From: Blastopirellula sediminis
GTDB taxonomy: Bacteria > Planctomycetota > Planctomycetia > Pirellulales > Pirellulaceae
Length of the DNA: 64,000 bases
Reading direction: 5' to 3'
NCBI RefSeq assembly: GCF_020966755.1
Contig: NZ_JAJKFT010000010.1
Coordinates: 1,390,720-1,454,719 of the forward strand
Both the position numbers and the translations under genes were made by a program. This document shows, in pieces, positions 27,215 to 36,655 of the stretch. The notes under the pieces were generated by a model, which was not told where the DNA came from, searched no databases, and saw only the letters and a list, made by a program, of their open reading frames with translations. Numbering within the stretch: the first letter of the stretch is position 1; each line of letters starts with the position of its first letter.

Positions 27215-28761
27215 GGAGATGACGTTTCGGGAAGGGGCGCTACGGGGTAGAGCCCTTTTTCTTTGAGGTAAGCGGTTACGTCGCCACTGTTCTCTTCCAG
27301 CTTCGTCAGTCTCTCCAGGAAGTCTTGGTTGACGCCGGGACCGGTTAGTTTGCATCTGCTGAACGAGAGGGAGGGGATTCGCGCGACGGACGCGAGCGAG
27401 CGATTGGTGATGGGACTATTGAAGACCCAAAGATTCGCCAGGCTCGGGTGTTGTTCCAACAAGGCGATTCCTTGGTCGCTGACTTGGGTGTGGTATAACT
27501 CCAATCTCGTTAGTTGGTCCATGGCGGCGATTTGCAGCATCATTTGATCATCGATTTCTTTACCGGATAACGTCAGCGACCTCAGCTGCGGAAGTTGAGC
27601 GATTTTCGCCATGGCGGCGGCGTCTGGGCCATCGCAGTCGAGACAAAGATAGGTCAGATTCTTGGCGTCTCCTAATGCGGAAAGCGACGCGCCATCGGTT
27701 GTGCAAGCGGTGATAGCGAGGGAGGTCAGGTGCGGAATTGCGGCGATTTCCTGCACCGCCAGGGGAGACAAATCGGTATGGCCGATCCGCAGCTTCGACA
27801 AACTGGGCCAGCGCTGCGACAAATCGCTTCCAACGCCGCCGAAACTTGCCAGTGGCGGCGATGCGCTAATGTCGAGCATTTCAAGCGTGTGGCGCCTGCC
27901 CCAATGCTCCAGCGTCGTCGCGTCAACCGCTGGACTGTCGACAGGTTGACCATTCACAGAACGGAGGCGATGTCCCCAAACGGTCAGTTCGGTGAGATTG
28001 GGCGATCGCTCCAGGTAATTTAGTCCGGCGACATCGAAGTCAGAGAAAGTGACCCTCAGCTCGCGAAGCGATTTCAATTTGGAGATGCCCTGCAGTGCAT
28101 CGGCCGTAACGTCCATGCAGGCAATATCAAGTTTTTCCATCTGCGGCCAACTATCGAGCGCTACTTCGAGTTGGGGAAAAACGGGGGTGACGTTCTTTTT
28201 TACCTCGCGATCAAAAAGTAGTTGGTTGAACTGGGCGTCGTGGTGGAACCTAAATCGTTTCAGGTGCGGCCAAGCGTTGATTTGTCGCAAGTCGTTTGAG
28301 GTTAGTTGACAACTTTCCAGTTCCAATGATTCCAGCATGTGCAGGTTTTCAAACGTGGAGCCGGTTTGCGGGCCTTGGTAGTCGTAGAGCGTCAGTTCCT
28401 CCAGCTTGAGCAGTTCTCCCGCCGCTTGCCAGTCTTCGAGATTGAACTTACTTGGCGTTCCAGGAGATCTGATGAGCAGTCGCGTGGAAGGAAGATAAAG
28501 ACGTCCGCGTCCGAGTTCGCTGAAATTGGGTGGGAACAAATTCCAGCGACCGTCGTCACGACTCCAAGTTGTCGAGAATCTGGAACGCAAATGCTCGGCC
28601 GCCGCTTGGTCTTTGTCATGCCGCATCTTCTCGGCGCCGATCCACGCGAAGAGGACCGCCAAGATCGGCGTCGCGATCAAGAGAGTGCGCAGCGAGAAAC
28701 GCAGCCGCCGGCGGGGCGGCGGAGTGGTCATTGTCGGGAGTGGCGATTCTTCGCTTTTCAT
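27211..28761 (-). CDS. Membrane-anchored leucine-rich repeat protein
   Basis: 516 residues. A single N-terminal membrane anchor ([26 protein letters not shown], residues ~17-42) is followed by about ten leucine-rich repeats of the L-x-x-L-x-L type ([50 protein letters not shown]). The C-terminus is [15 protein letters not shown]. Its stop overlaps the chemotaxis receptor's stop by four bases on the opposite strand. A paralogue lies directly upstream at 28806-30326, with the same anchor and the same [18 protein letters not shown] opening. GGAA lies 5 bases before the ATG. Role unknown; LRR proteins are protein-binding. Confidence 0.85.
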   Translation of the reverse strand: MKSEESPLPTMTTPPPRRRLRFSLRTLLIATPILAVLFAWIGAEKMRHDKDQAAAEHLRSRFSTTWSRDDGRWNLFPPNFSELGRGRLYLPSTRLLIRSPGTPSKFNLEDWQAAGELLKLEELTLYDYQGPQTGSTFENLHMLESLELESCQLTSNDLRQINAWPHLKRFRFHHDAQFNQLLFDREVKKNVTPVFPQLEVALDSWPQMEKLDIACMDVTADALQGISKLKSLRELRVTFSDFDVAGLNYLERSPNLTELTVWGHRLRSVNGQPVDSPAVDATTLEHWGRRHTLEMLDISASPPLASFGGVGSDLSQRWPSLSKLRIGHTDLSPLAVQEIAAIPHLTSLAITACTTDGASLSALGDAKNLTYLCLDCDGPDAAAMAKIAQLPQLRSLTLSGKEIDDQMMLQIAAMDQLTRLELYHTQVSDQGIALLEQHPSLANLWVFNSPITNRSLASVARIPSLSFSRCKLTGPGVNQDFLERLTKLEENSGDVTAYLKEKGLYPVAPLPETSSP

Positions 28762-28805
28762 AGTTCCTTTATCGTTAGTTGCGCTGCGAGGTTCGCCTTG
28801 GTGGG

Positions 28806-30326
28806 CTAAGGCTTAGGGGGTGACGCGGGGAAGATCCCTTTCTGTTCCAACAGCGCCGTGACGTCTTTCCCTTCATAAGCCGCTTGCCGGACTTCGTCCA
28901 GCAAGTTGGGATCAATTCGTGTCGAGTCAAACGCGCAGAGCGGCAGAATCAGCGTTTTAATTCTTACGAGCGACGCCAAAGCGGAGTTCGTTACCTGTCC
29001 GCCGTGAATCTGGATGGTCAGAAGTTGAGGATGGGTTTCTAGAAGGGCGATTCCTTCATCGCTGACCAGCGTGTCATCGAGTGATAAAAACTGAAGATCA
29101 TTCAGTTTTGCGATTCGCTTCATCGTTTGATCCGTGACCGTTTCGCCTTGAAAGAAAAGCGCTTCGAGCTGCGGAAGCGACGCCAGACCTTCGACAAGCA
29201 GCTCGTTGTCCCCGGGATCGCTGAGACGGACTTCGACAAGATTACGCGCCCCCTGAAACGCTTTCATCGCGTCCGGATCGATAGTGCAGGCTTTGACATA
29301 GAGACTTTGAAGACGCGGGATCGCCGCGATCTCTTCAACAGCTTGTTTCGACAAATGGACGTGGTCTAGCTGGAGGTCGTAAAGGCTTGGCCAGCGATTT
29401 GGCGCGTTGTCGCCCCCAAAATTGCGGAGCTGTGCGTGATGGAAGGCGAGCGTCTCCAGTTTTTCCAGGCGACCAAGATGGTTGAGCGTCACTTCATCCA
29501 TGACTCCGTGGCTTGCCGGCTCGTTCTTCGGGAGTGAGTCGGGACGCCAAATCAGCGACAAGTGTTGCAGTTCCGTCAGGTCCTTCAATTGACGCAATCC
29601 ATGAGGCGGAACTACGCAGTTGACTAGCCTGAGATCTTGCAGTTGAGTTGAAGCGGCGATGGCTTCCATCGCCAACACCGGAAGTTGCTGATTCGACAAG
29701 TGCAGAAACTCCAGCTCCGGCCACGGCTCCGGGCCGATATCGAGCAGTGGAGGCTGGAAGTTAATCGGCGTCGGAGCGTTTTTGCGATTCTGCGGGCCAG
29801 TGAAATCGTCCGACGGTGAGATTCTTAGCCTCCGTAAGTGTCGCAGCTGTTGGATTTGCCGCAGATCGTTGGAAGTCGGCTCGCCGTACCATAAGACAAG
29901 ACTCTGGATTGAAGTAAGTCGAGAAAACGTTTCTCCTGTCGTCGGGCCACGGTAACTATAGATCGTGACCTGTTTTGGCGCTGCGAATTGACCAATCGCG
30001 ATCCAGTCATCCTCATCGGCTTGGAGATGTGCGAATTCAATGCTGGTATAGGGATGATAAAGCCGACCTCGCAGCAGTTGGTCCATTTGCAGCGGCGAAA
30101 ATGTCCAGGTTCCCTCGTCGGGAGTCGCCAAAAAGAACGAGTGTCGCGAACCGATCTTCTCGGCAGCCGCTTGGTCCTGATCATGCCGCAGCTTCTCGCC
30201 GCCGATCCACGCGAAGAACAAGGCGAACAACGGCGTGATGATCACCAGCGTGCGCAGCGAGAATCGCAATCGCCAACGGCGCGGCGGAGTTGCGGTTGTC
30301 GGGAGTGGCGATTCTTCGCTTTCCAT
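28806..30326 (-). CDS. Membrane-anchored leucine-rich repeat protein, paralogue
   Basis: 506 residues from ATG 30326. Same plan as the gene at 27211: short Pro/Ser-rich cytosolic start, [18 protein letters not shown] anchor, then ten or so LRRs ending in a short tail that parallels the neighbour (LLEQKGIFPASPPKP against [15 protein letters not shown]). The two share the DQAAAE segment after the anchor and the [24 protein letters not shown] block. GGAAG sits 9 bases before 30326; longer in-frame starts at 30335 and 30362 exist. Tandem duplication is plain; the divergence in the repeats suggests different binding partners. Confidence 0.85.
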   Translation of the reverse strand: MESEESPLPTTATPPRRWRLRFSLRTLVIITPLFALFFAWIGGEKLRHDQDQAAAEKIGSRHSFFLATPDEGTWTFSPLQMDQLLRGRLYHPYTSIEFAHLQADEDDWIAIGQFAAPKQVTIYSYRGPTTGETFSRLTSIQSLVLWYGEPTSNDLRQIQQLRHLRRLRISPSDDFTGPQNRKNAPTPINFQPPLLDIGPEPWPELEFLHLSNQQLPVLAMEAIAASTQLQDLRLVNCVVPPHGLRQLKDLTELQHLSLIWRPDSLPKNEPASHGVMDEVTLNHLGRLEKLETLAFHHAQLRNFGGDNAPNRWPSLYDLQLDHVHLSKQAVEEIAAIPRLQSLYVKACTIDPDAMKAFQGARNLVEVRLSDPGDNELLVEGLASLPQLEALFFQGETVTDQTMKRIAKLNDLQFLSLDDTLVSDEGIALLETHPQLLTIQIHGGQVTNSALASLVRIKTLILPLCAFDSTRIDPNLLDEVRQAAYEGKDVTALLEQKGIFPASPPKP

Positions 30327-30410
30327 GGCGTGCATCTTCCTCGATAGCGGGGGGGAACGCAAAGGAAATCAGCCTGTAAAAAGTCTGGCAGCTTCCTCCC
30401 AAAAAAAGCT

Positions 30411-30440
30411 TTGCACTGGCGCTCCGCTCGGTGATACCAT
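30411..30440 (+). promoter_or_regulatory. Predicted promoter of the sulfatase gene
   Basis: TTGCAC (30411-30416), 18-base spacer, TACCAT (30435-30440). It overlaps an in-frame ATG at 30439, so that ATG cannot be the start of a transcript from this promoter. Confidence 0.4.
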
Positions 30441-30489
30441 GAGACATCACCCGCCCCGCCTAGCTTCCTTCCTTTCCTTCCTTCCGCGA

Positions 30490-31917
30490 ATGACGGCACG
30501 ATCTATGGTTCGACTCTTGTCGCTGGCGTTTGTCGCCGGGCTTTGTTTCTGTTTTTCCAAGACCGCGCAGTGCGAAGAAAAACGGCCGCCCAATATTGTT
30601 CTCTTCTTTGTCGATAACCTGGGGACCGGCGACATCGGTTGTTATGGATCCGATCTGCATCGGACGCCGCATATCGATCGGTTAGCGGCGGAAGGGTTGA
30701 AGCTGACCAGCTTTTATGTCGCCAGCGGCGTCTGCACGCCGAGTCGCGCGGCGCTGATGACCGGGTGTTATCCGCTGCGGGTCGACATGCATGTGAGCGG
30801 GGAAGGGGGCGTTGTGCTGCGGCCGCTTGATACGAAGGGGCTGAACCCGACCGAAACGACGATGGCCGAGACGCTCAAGTCGGCCGGCTATGCGACCGGG
30901 ATCTTCGGCAAATGGCACCTGGGAGATCAGCCGCAGTTTCTGCCGACGCGGCAAGGGTTCGACACCTTCTTTGGCATTCCCTACAGCGACGACATGGTCA
31001 AAGAGTTGAAGCCGGACATCTGGCCCGAGCTGCCGCTGATGCGGGATGAGACGGTGATCGAAGCGCCGGTCGATCGCGACTATCTGGTCCGCCGCTGCAC
31101 GGAGGAAACGATCGCGTTCATCGAGAAGAACAAGGATCGCCCTTTCTTCGCCTATGTGCCGCACACGATGCCTGGTTCGACGAATCATCCGTTCGCCAGT
31201 CCGGCGTTTCAGGGGAAGTCGAAAAACGGCAAGTATGGCGACAGCGTCGAAGAGCTTGACTGGAGCACCGGCCAGGTGATGGATGCGCTGAAGCGACTTG
31301 GTATCGACGATAACACGCTGGTGATCTGGACCAGCGACAACGGCGCTCCGCGGCGCAATCCGCGGCAGGGGAGCAACGCGCCGTATCAAGGGGACGGTTA
31401 CAACACCAGCGAAGGGGCGATGCGGATGCCCTGCGTGATGCGGTGGCCGGCCAAGATCGCCGCCGGACGAACGAGCGACGCGCTGTGCTCGACGATGGAC
31501 CTGCTGCCGACCTTCGCCAAGCTGACCGGCGCCAAGGCGCCGCAGAATGAAATCGACGGCCATGACATCGCCAGCATCTTGTTCGCCGATAGCGGCGACG
31601 CGTCGCCGTGGGATCAAGACGGGTTTGCGTTCTACCAGATGGATCAACTGCAAGCGGTCCGCGCCGGCCAATGGAAGCTCTATCTGCCGCTTGGTCCGCA
31701 AGAAGCGAAACGGTTTCCGCCGGCGGCGAACAAGCAGGGCTCGCCGGCGCTGTACGACGTTCGCCATGATCTGCACGAAGATCATGAAGCGTCGGCCGAA
31801 CATCCCGAGGTAGTCGCGCAGCTGACCAAACTGGCCGAGCAGATCCGCCAAGAGGTGAGCGAAGAACGCCGGCCTGCGGGGAAAGAGGAAAGCCCGCAGG
31901 GGCTTTTCATGCAGTAG
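30490..31917 (+). CDS. Secreted arylsulfatase-type sulfatase
   Basis: 475 residues. Signal peptide (MTARSMVRLLSLAFVAGLCFCFSKTAQC). The catalytic formylglycine site C-T-P-S-R (GVCTPSRAALMTG) is intact. Other family landmarks: NIVLFFVDNLGTGDIGCYG (metal-binding Asp pair), GKWHLG, and DNGAPRRNP. The start at 30490 is chosen because the candidate promoter excludes 30439; ATG 30505 is also possible. It hydrolyses a sulfate ester, probably on an algal or other polysaccharide. No anaerobic sulfatase-maturating enzyme or FGE gene lies nearby. The closest gene is the divergent LRR pair. Confidence 0.92.
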   Translation: MTARSMVRLLSLAFVAGLCFCFSKTAQCEEKRPPNIVLFFVDNLGTGDIGCYGSDLHRTPHIDRLAAEGLKLTSFYVASGVCTPSRAALMTGCYPLRVDMHVSGEGGVVLRPLDTKGLNPTETTMAETLKSAGYATGIFGKWHLGDQPQFLPTRQGFDTFFGIPYSDDMVKELKPDIWPELPLMRDETVIEAPVDRDYLVRRCTEETIAFIEKNKDRPFFAYVPHTMPGSTNHPFASPAFQGKSKNGKYGDSVEELDWSTGQVMDALKRLGIDDNTLVIWTSDNGAPRRNPRQGSNAPYQGDGYNTSEGAMRMPCVMRWPAKIAAGRTSDALCSTMDLLPTFAKLTGAKAPQNEIDGHDIASILFADSGDASPWDQDGFAFYQMDQLQAVRAGQWKLYLPLGPQEAKRFPPAANKQGSPALYDVRHDLHEDHEASAEHPEVVAQLTKLAEQIRQEVSEERRPAGKEESPQGLFMQ

Positions 31918-31935
31918 AAGTAGTTCTCGAAAATA

Positions 31936-31965
31936 GTAGCCCGAAGCGCAAGCGAGGGAAATGCG
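31936..31965 (+). repeat. REPIN left arm, type B REP
   Basis: TAGCCCGAAGCGCAAGCGAG then GGAAATGCG. Inverted partner at 32054-32085, 89 bases further. Confidence 0.75.
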
Positions 31966-32053
31966 TTTGGCTAAATGACGAATGTCGAAACCAGAATGAC
32001 GAAATAGAGAGAGTTCGTCACTCGAGCTTCGGCATTCGTCGTTCCGCTTGCGT

Positions 32054-32085
32054 CCGCATTTCCCTCGCTTGCGCTTCGGGCTACT
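32054..32085 (-). repeat. REPIN right arm, type B REP
   Basis: CGCATTTCCCTCGCTTGCGC then TTCGGGCTACTA. Perfect reverse complement of the 31936 arm across its core. Confidence 0.75.
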
Positions 32086-32140
32086 AAAGTAAAGATTTGG
32101 TTGCCGGCACAATCTACTCGTCGTTCAGCGGGTAGGGAAA

Positions 32141-32659
32141 CTACGGACGGACTGGTCCGCCGTCGTCAGGTCCACCGCCGAGAGGACCAAGGTTGACCCT
32201 GTCGTTCAGAACGGTGTAGGTGCCGCTGCGGATCCAGCGGACGACGGTGTCGCCGTAATGCCGCTCCGCTTCGGGCAATGCGTAGTAACCGCCGTCGTCA
32301 ACGCGATGCCAATGGGCGCTACGTGAGATGCGCATGCCGTCGAGTCGCGTGATGACGTCCCCCAGCTGAACGTGGGGCAAATCTTGCAGCGGCGAGCCTT
32401 CATCCATGCCGACGATGCGTGCGCCCCAAAACGTAACGCGTTGACCATTCTGGCGGATATACATCCACTCGAGATAGAGTTGGGCCCGCAACTTACTCGA
32501 GTAGTAGACGCCGGAAGAATCCATCATCCGCGCCATTTTGGGCGCCGCTTCGAGGTTTGCAGGTTCCCCTTTGGGCTCCGGCTCATGTTCTTCCGCCGGA
32601 GCGTTTTGCAGCAAGCAAAGGGTCAGCAGCGGAATCAAAAGCAGCATTCGGCTTTTCAT
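32141..32659 (-). CDS. Secreted PDZ-like protein
   Basis: 172 residues. Signal peptide MKSRMLLLIPLLTLCLLQ-N-APA. The mature part has a PDZ-like core (TFWGARIVGMDEGSPLQDLP followed by VQLGDVITRLDGMRI) that would bind peptide C-termini. No protease domain is attached. It ends with a Gly/Pro/Asp tail. An in-frame open stretch reaches 32815 but has no signal logic. It is flanked by type B REPs on both sides, at 32054-32085 and 32811-32842. Function unknown. Confidence 0.75.
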   Translation of the reverse strand: MKSRMLLLIPLLTLCLLQNAPAEEHEPEPKGEPANLEAAPKMARMMDSSGVYYSSKLRAQLYLEWMYIRQNGQRVTFWGARIVGMDEGSPLQDLPHVQLGDVITRLDGMRISRSAHWHRVDDGGYYALPEAERHYGDTVVRWIRSGTYTVLNDRVNLGPLGGGPDDGGPVRP

Positions 32660-32810
32660 GTCGCAGTCCCTATTTGAAAGGAAATCCGTCCCTTCACTTC
32701 TTTCTACTCCTCTTGCCGGGGAACGCAATGGTCGGAGGGGAAAGGAAGGGGATTTCTTGCGAGCGAAGAGAACAGGGAGATTTTGACTTGCCTTCGTAGC
32801 AATCGCCGAC

Positions 32811-32842
32811 CGCATTTCCCTCGCTTGCGCTGCGGGCTACGA
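32811..32842 (-). repeat. REP-like element, type B, single
   Basis: CGCATTTCCCTCGCTTGCGC then TGCGGGCTACGA, reverse orientation. Type B core with TGCGGG in place of TTCGGG. Confidence 0.7.
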
Positions 32843-32864
32843 AAGACCTGATCACCGGCTTGCG

Positions 32865-33290
32865 CTACTTTTCATTCGGCGGGTTCGGGACGTCGAAGTT
32901 GTGGGTCGACGCTTTCTCGGGGACTTCGATCTGTTCGCGGTGGACGCGAAAGACCATCGTCCCGTAGCGATAAAAATCGTTCTTGGGAGAAGGTTGGCCG
33001 TCGTAGCCTTCGATCCGTACGTTGTGCGGACCGGGGACGACCCCTTTGCCGTTGTTGTTCGTATCGTAGTAGCCGTCGACGATGTCGGCGTAACCTCCAG
33101 GGCCGGAGTTCCCTTGCTCGGTATCGGGGGCGAAGGAGATGCGACCGGCCGGCAGCGGCTGGCCGTCGTAGGTGATCTCTCCCTGCATACGATAACGCCG
33201 CGGCCCGTTGTCGGCCGGAGCACAGGCGCCGCACGCCGCCGCTAACAGAGCAATAGCGACGGCGCGCTGCGCAGAAGTGTGGAACCGCAT
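32865..33290 (-). CDS. Small lipoprotein with carboxypeptidase-regulatory-like fold
   Basis: 141 residues. Lipoprotein signal with a lipobox in AACGAC. The mature domain starts MQGEITYDGQPLPAGRISFAPD, the same pattern as the other DUF1559 partners, and ends ASTHNFDVPNPPNEK. Its ATG at 33290 overlaps the DUF1559 stop in a TAATG junction, so translation of the two is likely coupled. This is the tightest of the DUF1559-lipoprotein pairs in the window. Confidence 0.8.
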   Translation of the reverse strand: MRFHTSAQRAVAIALLAAACGACAPADNGPRRYRMQGEITYDGQPLPAGRISFAPDTEQGNSGPGGYADIVDGYYDTNNNGKGVVPGPHNVRIEGYDGQPSPKNDFYRYGTMVFRVHREQIEVPEKASTHNFDVPNPPNEK

Positions 33291-34294
33291 TAGTTCCAAC
33301 CTCCTGTCGGTAGATCGTCGCCGCGTCGGCCGAGCGAACGATAGACGGCGAGGTCAATGTTCTCGCTGACGAAATGGACCGAAGCGTCTCCCAGCGTGAA
33401 GAGGCAACCGCCGGGGTGTCGACTGCCGAAGGTATGCGACATCTCGGGCAGCTGGTGCGACGTAGCGATCTGCGGAGCGCTGTTGATCGAATTGCCCGCC
33501 GCGCATTGTGTGATCGGCGTGCCGTATGGATTGTTGGCCAGTTCGCCCGAAGCCCAACTGGTCGCTCGATTCTTGATGCTGGGATGCGAGCCGAGCAGGA
33601 AGTGATACATTCCTTCGCCGACCATGAAAGTGTTGGTCGTGCCGTCCGTGACGTCGGCGAAGCGGGTCTTCGAGTTGTTGTAGAACATGCCGTTGGTGAA
33701 GAAGACGCGCGTCGGGCTGCTGCTGCCGCTGCACGCGGCGTTCAGTACCGGTTCAAAAACGGTCGGATCGCCGCCTCCCTGGCAGGTGAGATAGTTGAGC
33801 GTCGGCGTGTCGCCATTGGATAGCGGATCGGATGGGCACTGGTATTTCTTCAGCGGTTGCTGCTGCCATTGTTTGTTGGGCGAAGAGCAGCTGTCAGTGA
33901 ACGGTGGAAAGATCTTGGTGAAGTCGAACTTGTCATAAAGCGGGCCTTCTTCCATGTAGGGCAAGATCATCACGGTCCAGGGCGCCCAGACCTTGTTGCA
34001 CTCGGAAGTGGAGCCTCCCATTGGTTGCCCGCTGGCGGTGCACGTGACGTGTCCGCTGTAGGCGCCGGCCGGAAAGCGAAGATGGGTGTCGTGATAGTTG
34101 TGCAGCGCCAGACCGATCTGCTTCATGTTGTTGGTGCAAGACATCCGCCGCGCCGCTTCGCGCGCTTGCTGCACCGCCGGTAACAACAGGGCGATCAGGA
34201 CGCCGATAATCGCGATCACGACCAACAGTTCGACTAGCGTAAAACCGATTCGGCGGAGACGCGCTGGCGGCGGATCCAACAGGGATGAGTGCAT
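33290..34294 (-). CDS. DUF1559 prepilin-like protein
   Basis: 334 residues. Prepilin leader [28 protein letters not shown], with Gly before the cleavage site and Glu at +5. Conserved [20 protein letters not shown] and LHNYHDT follow. The C-terminal DUF1559 block includes ADVTDGTTNTFMVGEG and HPGGCLFTLGDASVHFVSENID. Several Cys residues in the middle (VTCTASG, DSCSSPN, AACSGSS) may form disulfides. It pairs with the lipoprotein at 32865 through a one-base overlap. Confidence 0.92.
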   Translation of the reverse strand: MHSSLLDPPPARLRRIGFTLVELLVVIAIIGVLIALLLPAVQQAREAARRMSCTNNMKQIGLALHNYHDTHLRFPAGAYSGHVTCTASGQPMGGSTSECNKVWAPWTVMILPYMEEGPLYDKFDFTKIFPPFTDSCSSPNKQWQQQPLKKYQCPSDPLSNGDTPTLNYLTCQGGGDPTVFEPVLNAACSGSSSPTRVFFTNGMFYNNSKTRFADVTDGTTNTFMVGEGMYHFLLGSHPSIKNRATSWASGELANNPYGTPITQCAAGNSINSAPQIATSHQLPEMSHTFGSRHPGGCLFTLGDASVHFVSENIDLAVYRSLGRRGDDLPTGGWN

Positions 34295-34559
34295 GGCATT
34301 CGTACTCCGGATGAGAGGAATGCCTGAGGCGTAGGGATAAGAAAAGGTATCGGCGAAGGCGCCTCAGGGCTGAAACGAATGAAGCTCGGAGAAGTATGAC
34401 TAGAGCTTTCCAAGTTGATCCGATCAGGGGGCGCCGGTCAATCGAAATCACTCGGAAAATGCCGAGTCAAACGCGCAGCAAGCCGATAGAAGTTGTTTGC
34501 AGTAGAAACGCAAAGTCAGGCGCCACGGCTCACAGAACTGTGACGCCTGGACGTTTCGT

Positions 34560-35591
34560 TTAGGGCATGATCTGCTGCGTGATGCAGTGATAGGCGCCAA
34601 GTCCCCAGACCAGGTCGAGGGCCGGAAGCGGGACGACTTCCCGTTCGGGGAAGCAGCGGCGCAAGACTTCCACGGCAGCGTCGTCGGCCGGGTCTTCGAA
34701 CTGCGGGACGATCACCACGCCGTTGCCGATGTAAAAGTTGCAGTAGCAGGCCGGGATCCGTTGGTCTCCGACGAACTTCGGCTGCGGCATCGGCAGCTTG
34801 ATTACCTCGAACGGCTGACCATGCTGATCGGTCATCGCTTCGAGTCGGGCGAAGTTCTCGGCGAGCGGTTCATGGTTTTCGTCGCCGGGGTTCGCTTCGT
34901 AGGCGGCGACGATTCGGTTCGGCGCGACAAATCGAGCCAGCTCATCGATGTGCCCGTCGGTGTCGTCGCCGACGATGCCGCGTCCGAGCCAGAGGACTTT
35001 GTCGGCGCAGAGATAGTCGCTCAGATAACGCTCCATGTCGGCTTGCGACAGGTGCGGGTTCCGATTCGGATTGAGCAGACACTCTTCGGTCGTCAGGATC
35101 ACGCCGGCGCCGTTCCCTTCGACCGCGCCACCTTCCAGGATGATGCCGGGCTCAAAGTAGGGAACGTTCAGGTCGGCGAGCAAACGCTTGGCAGACGCGT
35201 CATCCGCATCCCACGGCGGATACTTGCCGCCCCACGCGTTGTACCGCCAATCGAGCGCGGCGCGCGGCTTTCCGCTGGGCGCTTCAAGGAAGATCGGCCC
35301 ATGATCGCGAGCCCACGCGTCGTTGGTCGGGATGTCGTGCAGGGTGACGTTCGGCAAGTGGCCGACCATCCGCTGCGCTTCGGCGAGCGTTTCGCCGGCG
35401 GCTTGAATGTGAACCGGTTCGAACTGCGACAGCGTCTCGACCAGGCGCTGGTAGACGAACGGGATCGGCTCGAACTTGTCGGGCCAACTGTCGCGGTTAT
35501 GCGCCCAGGAGAGGAGGGTGCCGGCATGCGGTTCCCATTCGGCGGGCCAGCGATAACCGAGCTGACGCGGAGTTCCTGCGAGCTTCGCCAT
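34560..35591 (-). CDS. aguA: Agmatine deiminase
   Basis: 343 residues. Pentein-fold guanidine-modifying enzyme of the agmatine/peptidylarginine deiminase family. Motifs: WPAEWEPHAGTLLSWAHNRDSW near the start, NDAWARDHGPIF (substrate-site Asp), ILEGGAVEGNG, and DTDGHIDELARFV with the catalytic His; the catalytic Cys lies in GLGAYHCITQQ at the end. Converts agmatine to N-carbamoylputrescine. Its ATG overlaps the aguB stop in a TAATG junction. Length and active-site residues are normal. Confidence 0.93.
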   Translation of the reverse strand: MAKLAGTPRQLGYRWPAEWEPHAGTLLSWAHNRDSWPDKFEPIPFVYQRLVETLSQFEPVHIQAAGETLAEAQRMVGHLPNVTLHDIPTNDAWARDHGPIFLEAPSGKPRAALDWRYNAWGGKYPPWDADDASAKRLLADLNVPYFEPGIILEGGAVEGNGAGVILTTEECLLNPNRNPHLSQADMERYLSDYLCADKVLWLGRGIVGDDTDGHIDELARFVAPNRIVAAYEANPGDENHEPLAENFARLEAMTDQHGQPFEVIKLPMPQPKFVGDQRIPACYCNFYIGNGVVIVPQFEDPADDAAVEVLRRCFPEREVVPLPALDLVWGLGAYHCITQQIMP

Positions 35592-36487
35592 TAGAGCGCG
35601 CCCTCGTCGAGGTAACGCTTGGTCAGTCCGCTATAGGCGTCGATCCGGCGATCACGCAGGAAGGGCCAGTGGGTGCGAGCGAAATCGATCTGGGCCAGGT
35701 TGCACTCGACCACCAAGATCTCTTCCTGATCGTGCGAGCCGACCTTCAGCAAATTGCCGTTCGGATCGCTGACGAAGGAGTGCCCCCAAAATTCGATCGT
35801 TCCTTCCAGGCCGACTCGATTCGGAGCGCAGACGAAGACGCCGTTGGCGATCGCATGGCTGCGCATCATCGTTTCCCACGCCGAGACCTGCGCCGGCCCA
35901 TACTCGTCCTTCTCGTCGACCAGCCAACCAATGGCGGTCGGGTAGAAGAGGAGTTGAGCGCCGGTCAGCGCGGTCAGGCGAGCCGCTTCGGGGAACCATT
36001 GGTCCCAGCAGATGCAGACGCCGACGCGGCCGAACTTCGTCTGGAACGAGCGGAAGCCGAGATCGCCGGGGGTGAAGTAGAACTTTTCGTAGTAATGCGG
36101 ATCGTCCGGGATGTGCATCTTGCGATAGATGCCCAGCTGCGTTCCGTCGGCGTCGAAGATGGCGGCAGTGTTGTGGTAGAGACCTTCGGCCCGCTTCTCG
36201 AACAGCGAGGCGACGACCACGACGCCGCATTTGGCGGCGGCGGCTTGGATCGCTTCGCTGGTCGGGCCGGGGATCGGCTCCGCTTCCTGGAACTTCAGGT
36301 GGTCTTCTTCCTGGCAAGGATACTGCCCAGCGAACAGCTCTTGCAGGCAGACGATATTGGCGCCCAGCTTGGCCGCTTCTTCGATCCGCGCGACCGCTTT
36401 GTCGACGTTTTCTTGCTTCACGGTCGAGCAGGTCATTTGCACGACGGCGACGTTCACTTTGTCGGGAACTTTAGCATGCATGGTCAT
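35591..36487 (-). CDS. aguB: N-carbamoylputrescine amidase
   Basis: 298 residues from ATG 36487. Nitrilase-superfamily catalytic triad visible: Glu50 (CLQELFAGQYPC), Lys in YRKMHIPDD and Cys in VGVCICWDQWFPE. The IPDDPHYYEKFYFTPGD block is diagnostic of the AguB group. Converts N-carbamoylputrescine to putrescine, ammonia and CO2. It precedes aguA with a one-base overlap, so the pair gives the two steps from agmatine to putrescine. A longer open frame to 36577 has no ribosome-binding site; neither has 36487 a strong one. Putrescine may serve outer-membrane stability or polyamine needs. Confidence 0.92.
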   Translation of the reverse strand: MTMHAKVPDKVNVAVVQMTCSTVKQENVDKAVARIEEAAKLGANIVCLQELFAGQYPCQEEDHLKFQEAEPIPGPTSEAIQAAAAKCGVVVVASLFEKRAEGLYHNTAAIFDADGTQLGIYRKMHIPDDPHYYEKFYFTPGDLGFRSFQTKFGRVGVCICWDQWFPEAARLTALTGAQLLFYPTAIGWLVDEKDEYGPAQVSAWETMMRSHAIANGVFVCAPNRVGLEGTIEFWGHSFVSDPNGNLLKVGSHDQEEILVVECNLAQIDFARTHWPFLRDRRIDAYSGLTKRYLDEGAL

Positions 36488-36550
36488 CGGTTCGGGGCCT
36501 TGCGAAAGGTTGCCAGCGGTTATGATTGGTCCGGAGAGCGACGGGTGCGC

Positions 36551-36578
36551 TTGCGCGTATCCCGTTTGATGGTACAAC
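36551..36578 (+). promoter_or_regulatory. Weak promoter candidate for the gene at 36656
   Basis: TTGCGC (36551-36556), 16-base spacer, TACAAC (36573-36578). Both boxes are moderate matches. Confidence 0.3.
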
Positions 36579-36655
36579 AGCCGGGAAAGCGGGAAAACTA
36601 CGGCTTATCGCGGGATGCGGCGATCAGGCCCAATTGCGAGGAAATAAGCGGAAAA

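Noticed and set aside
34517-34552. Imperfect hairpin after aguA as a terminator
   Set aside because: The stem CAGGCG...CGCCTG has mismatches and only a weak T-run on the minus strand; possible but not supported.
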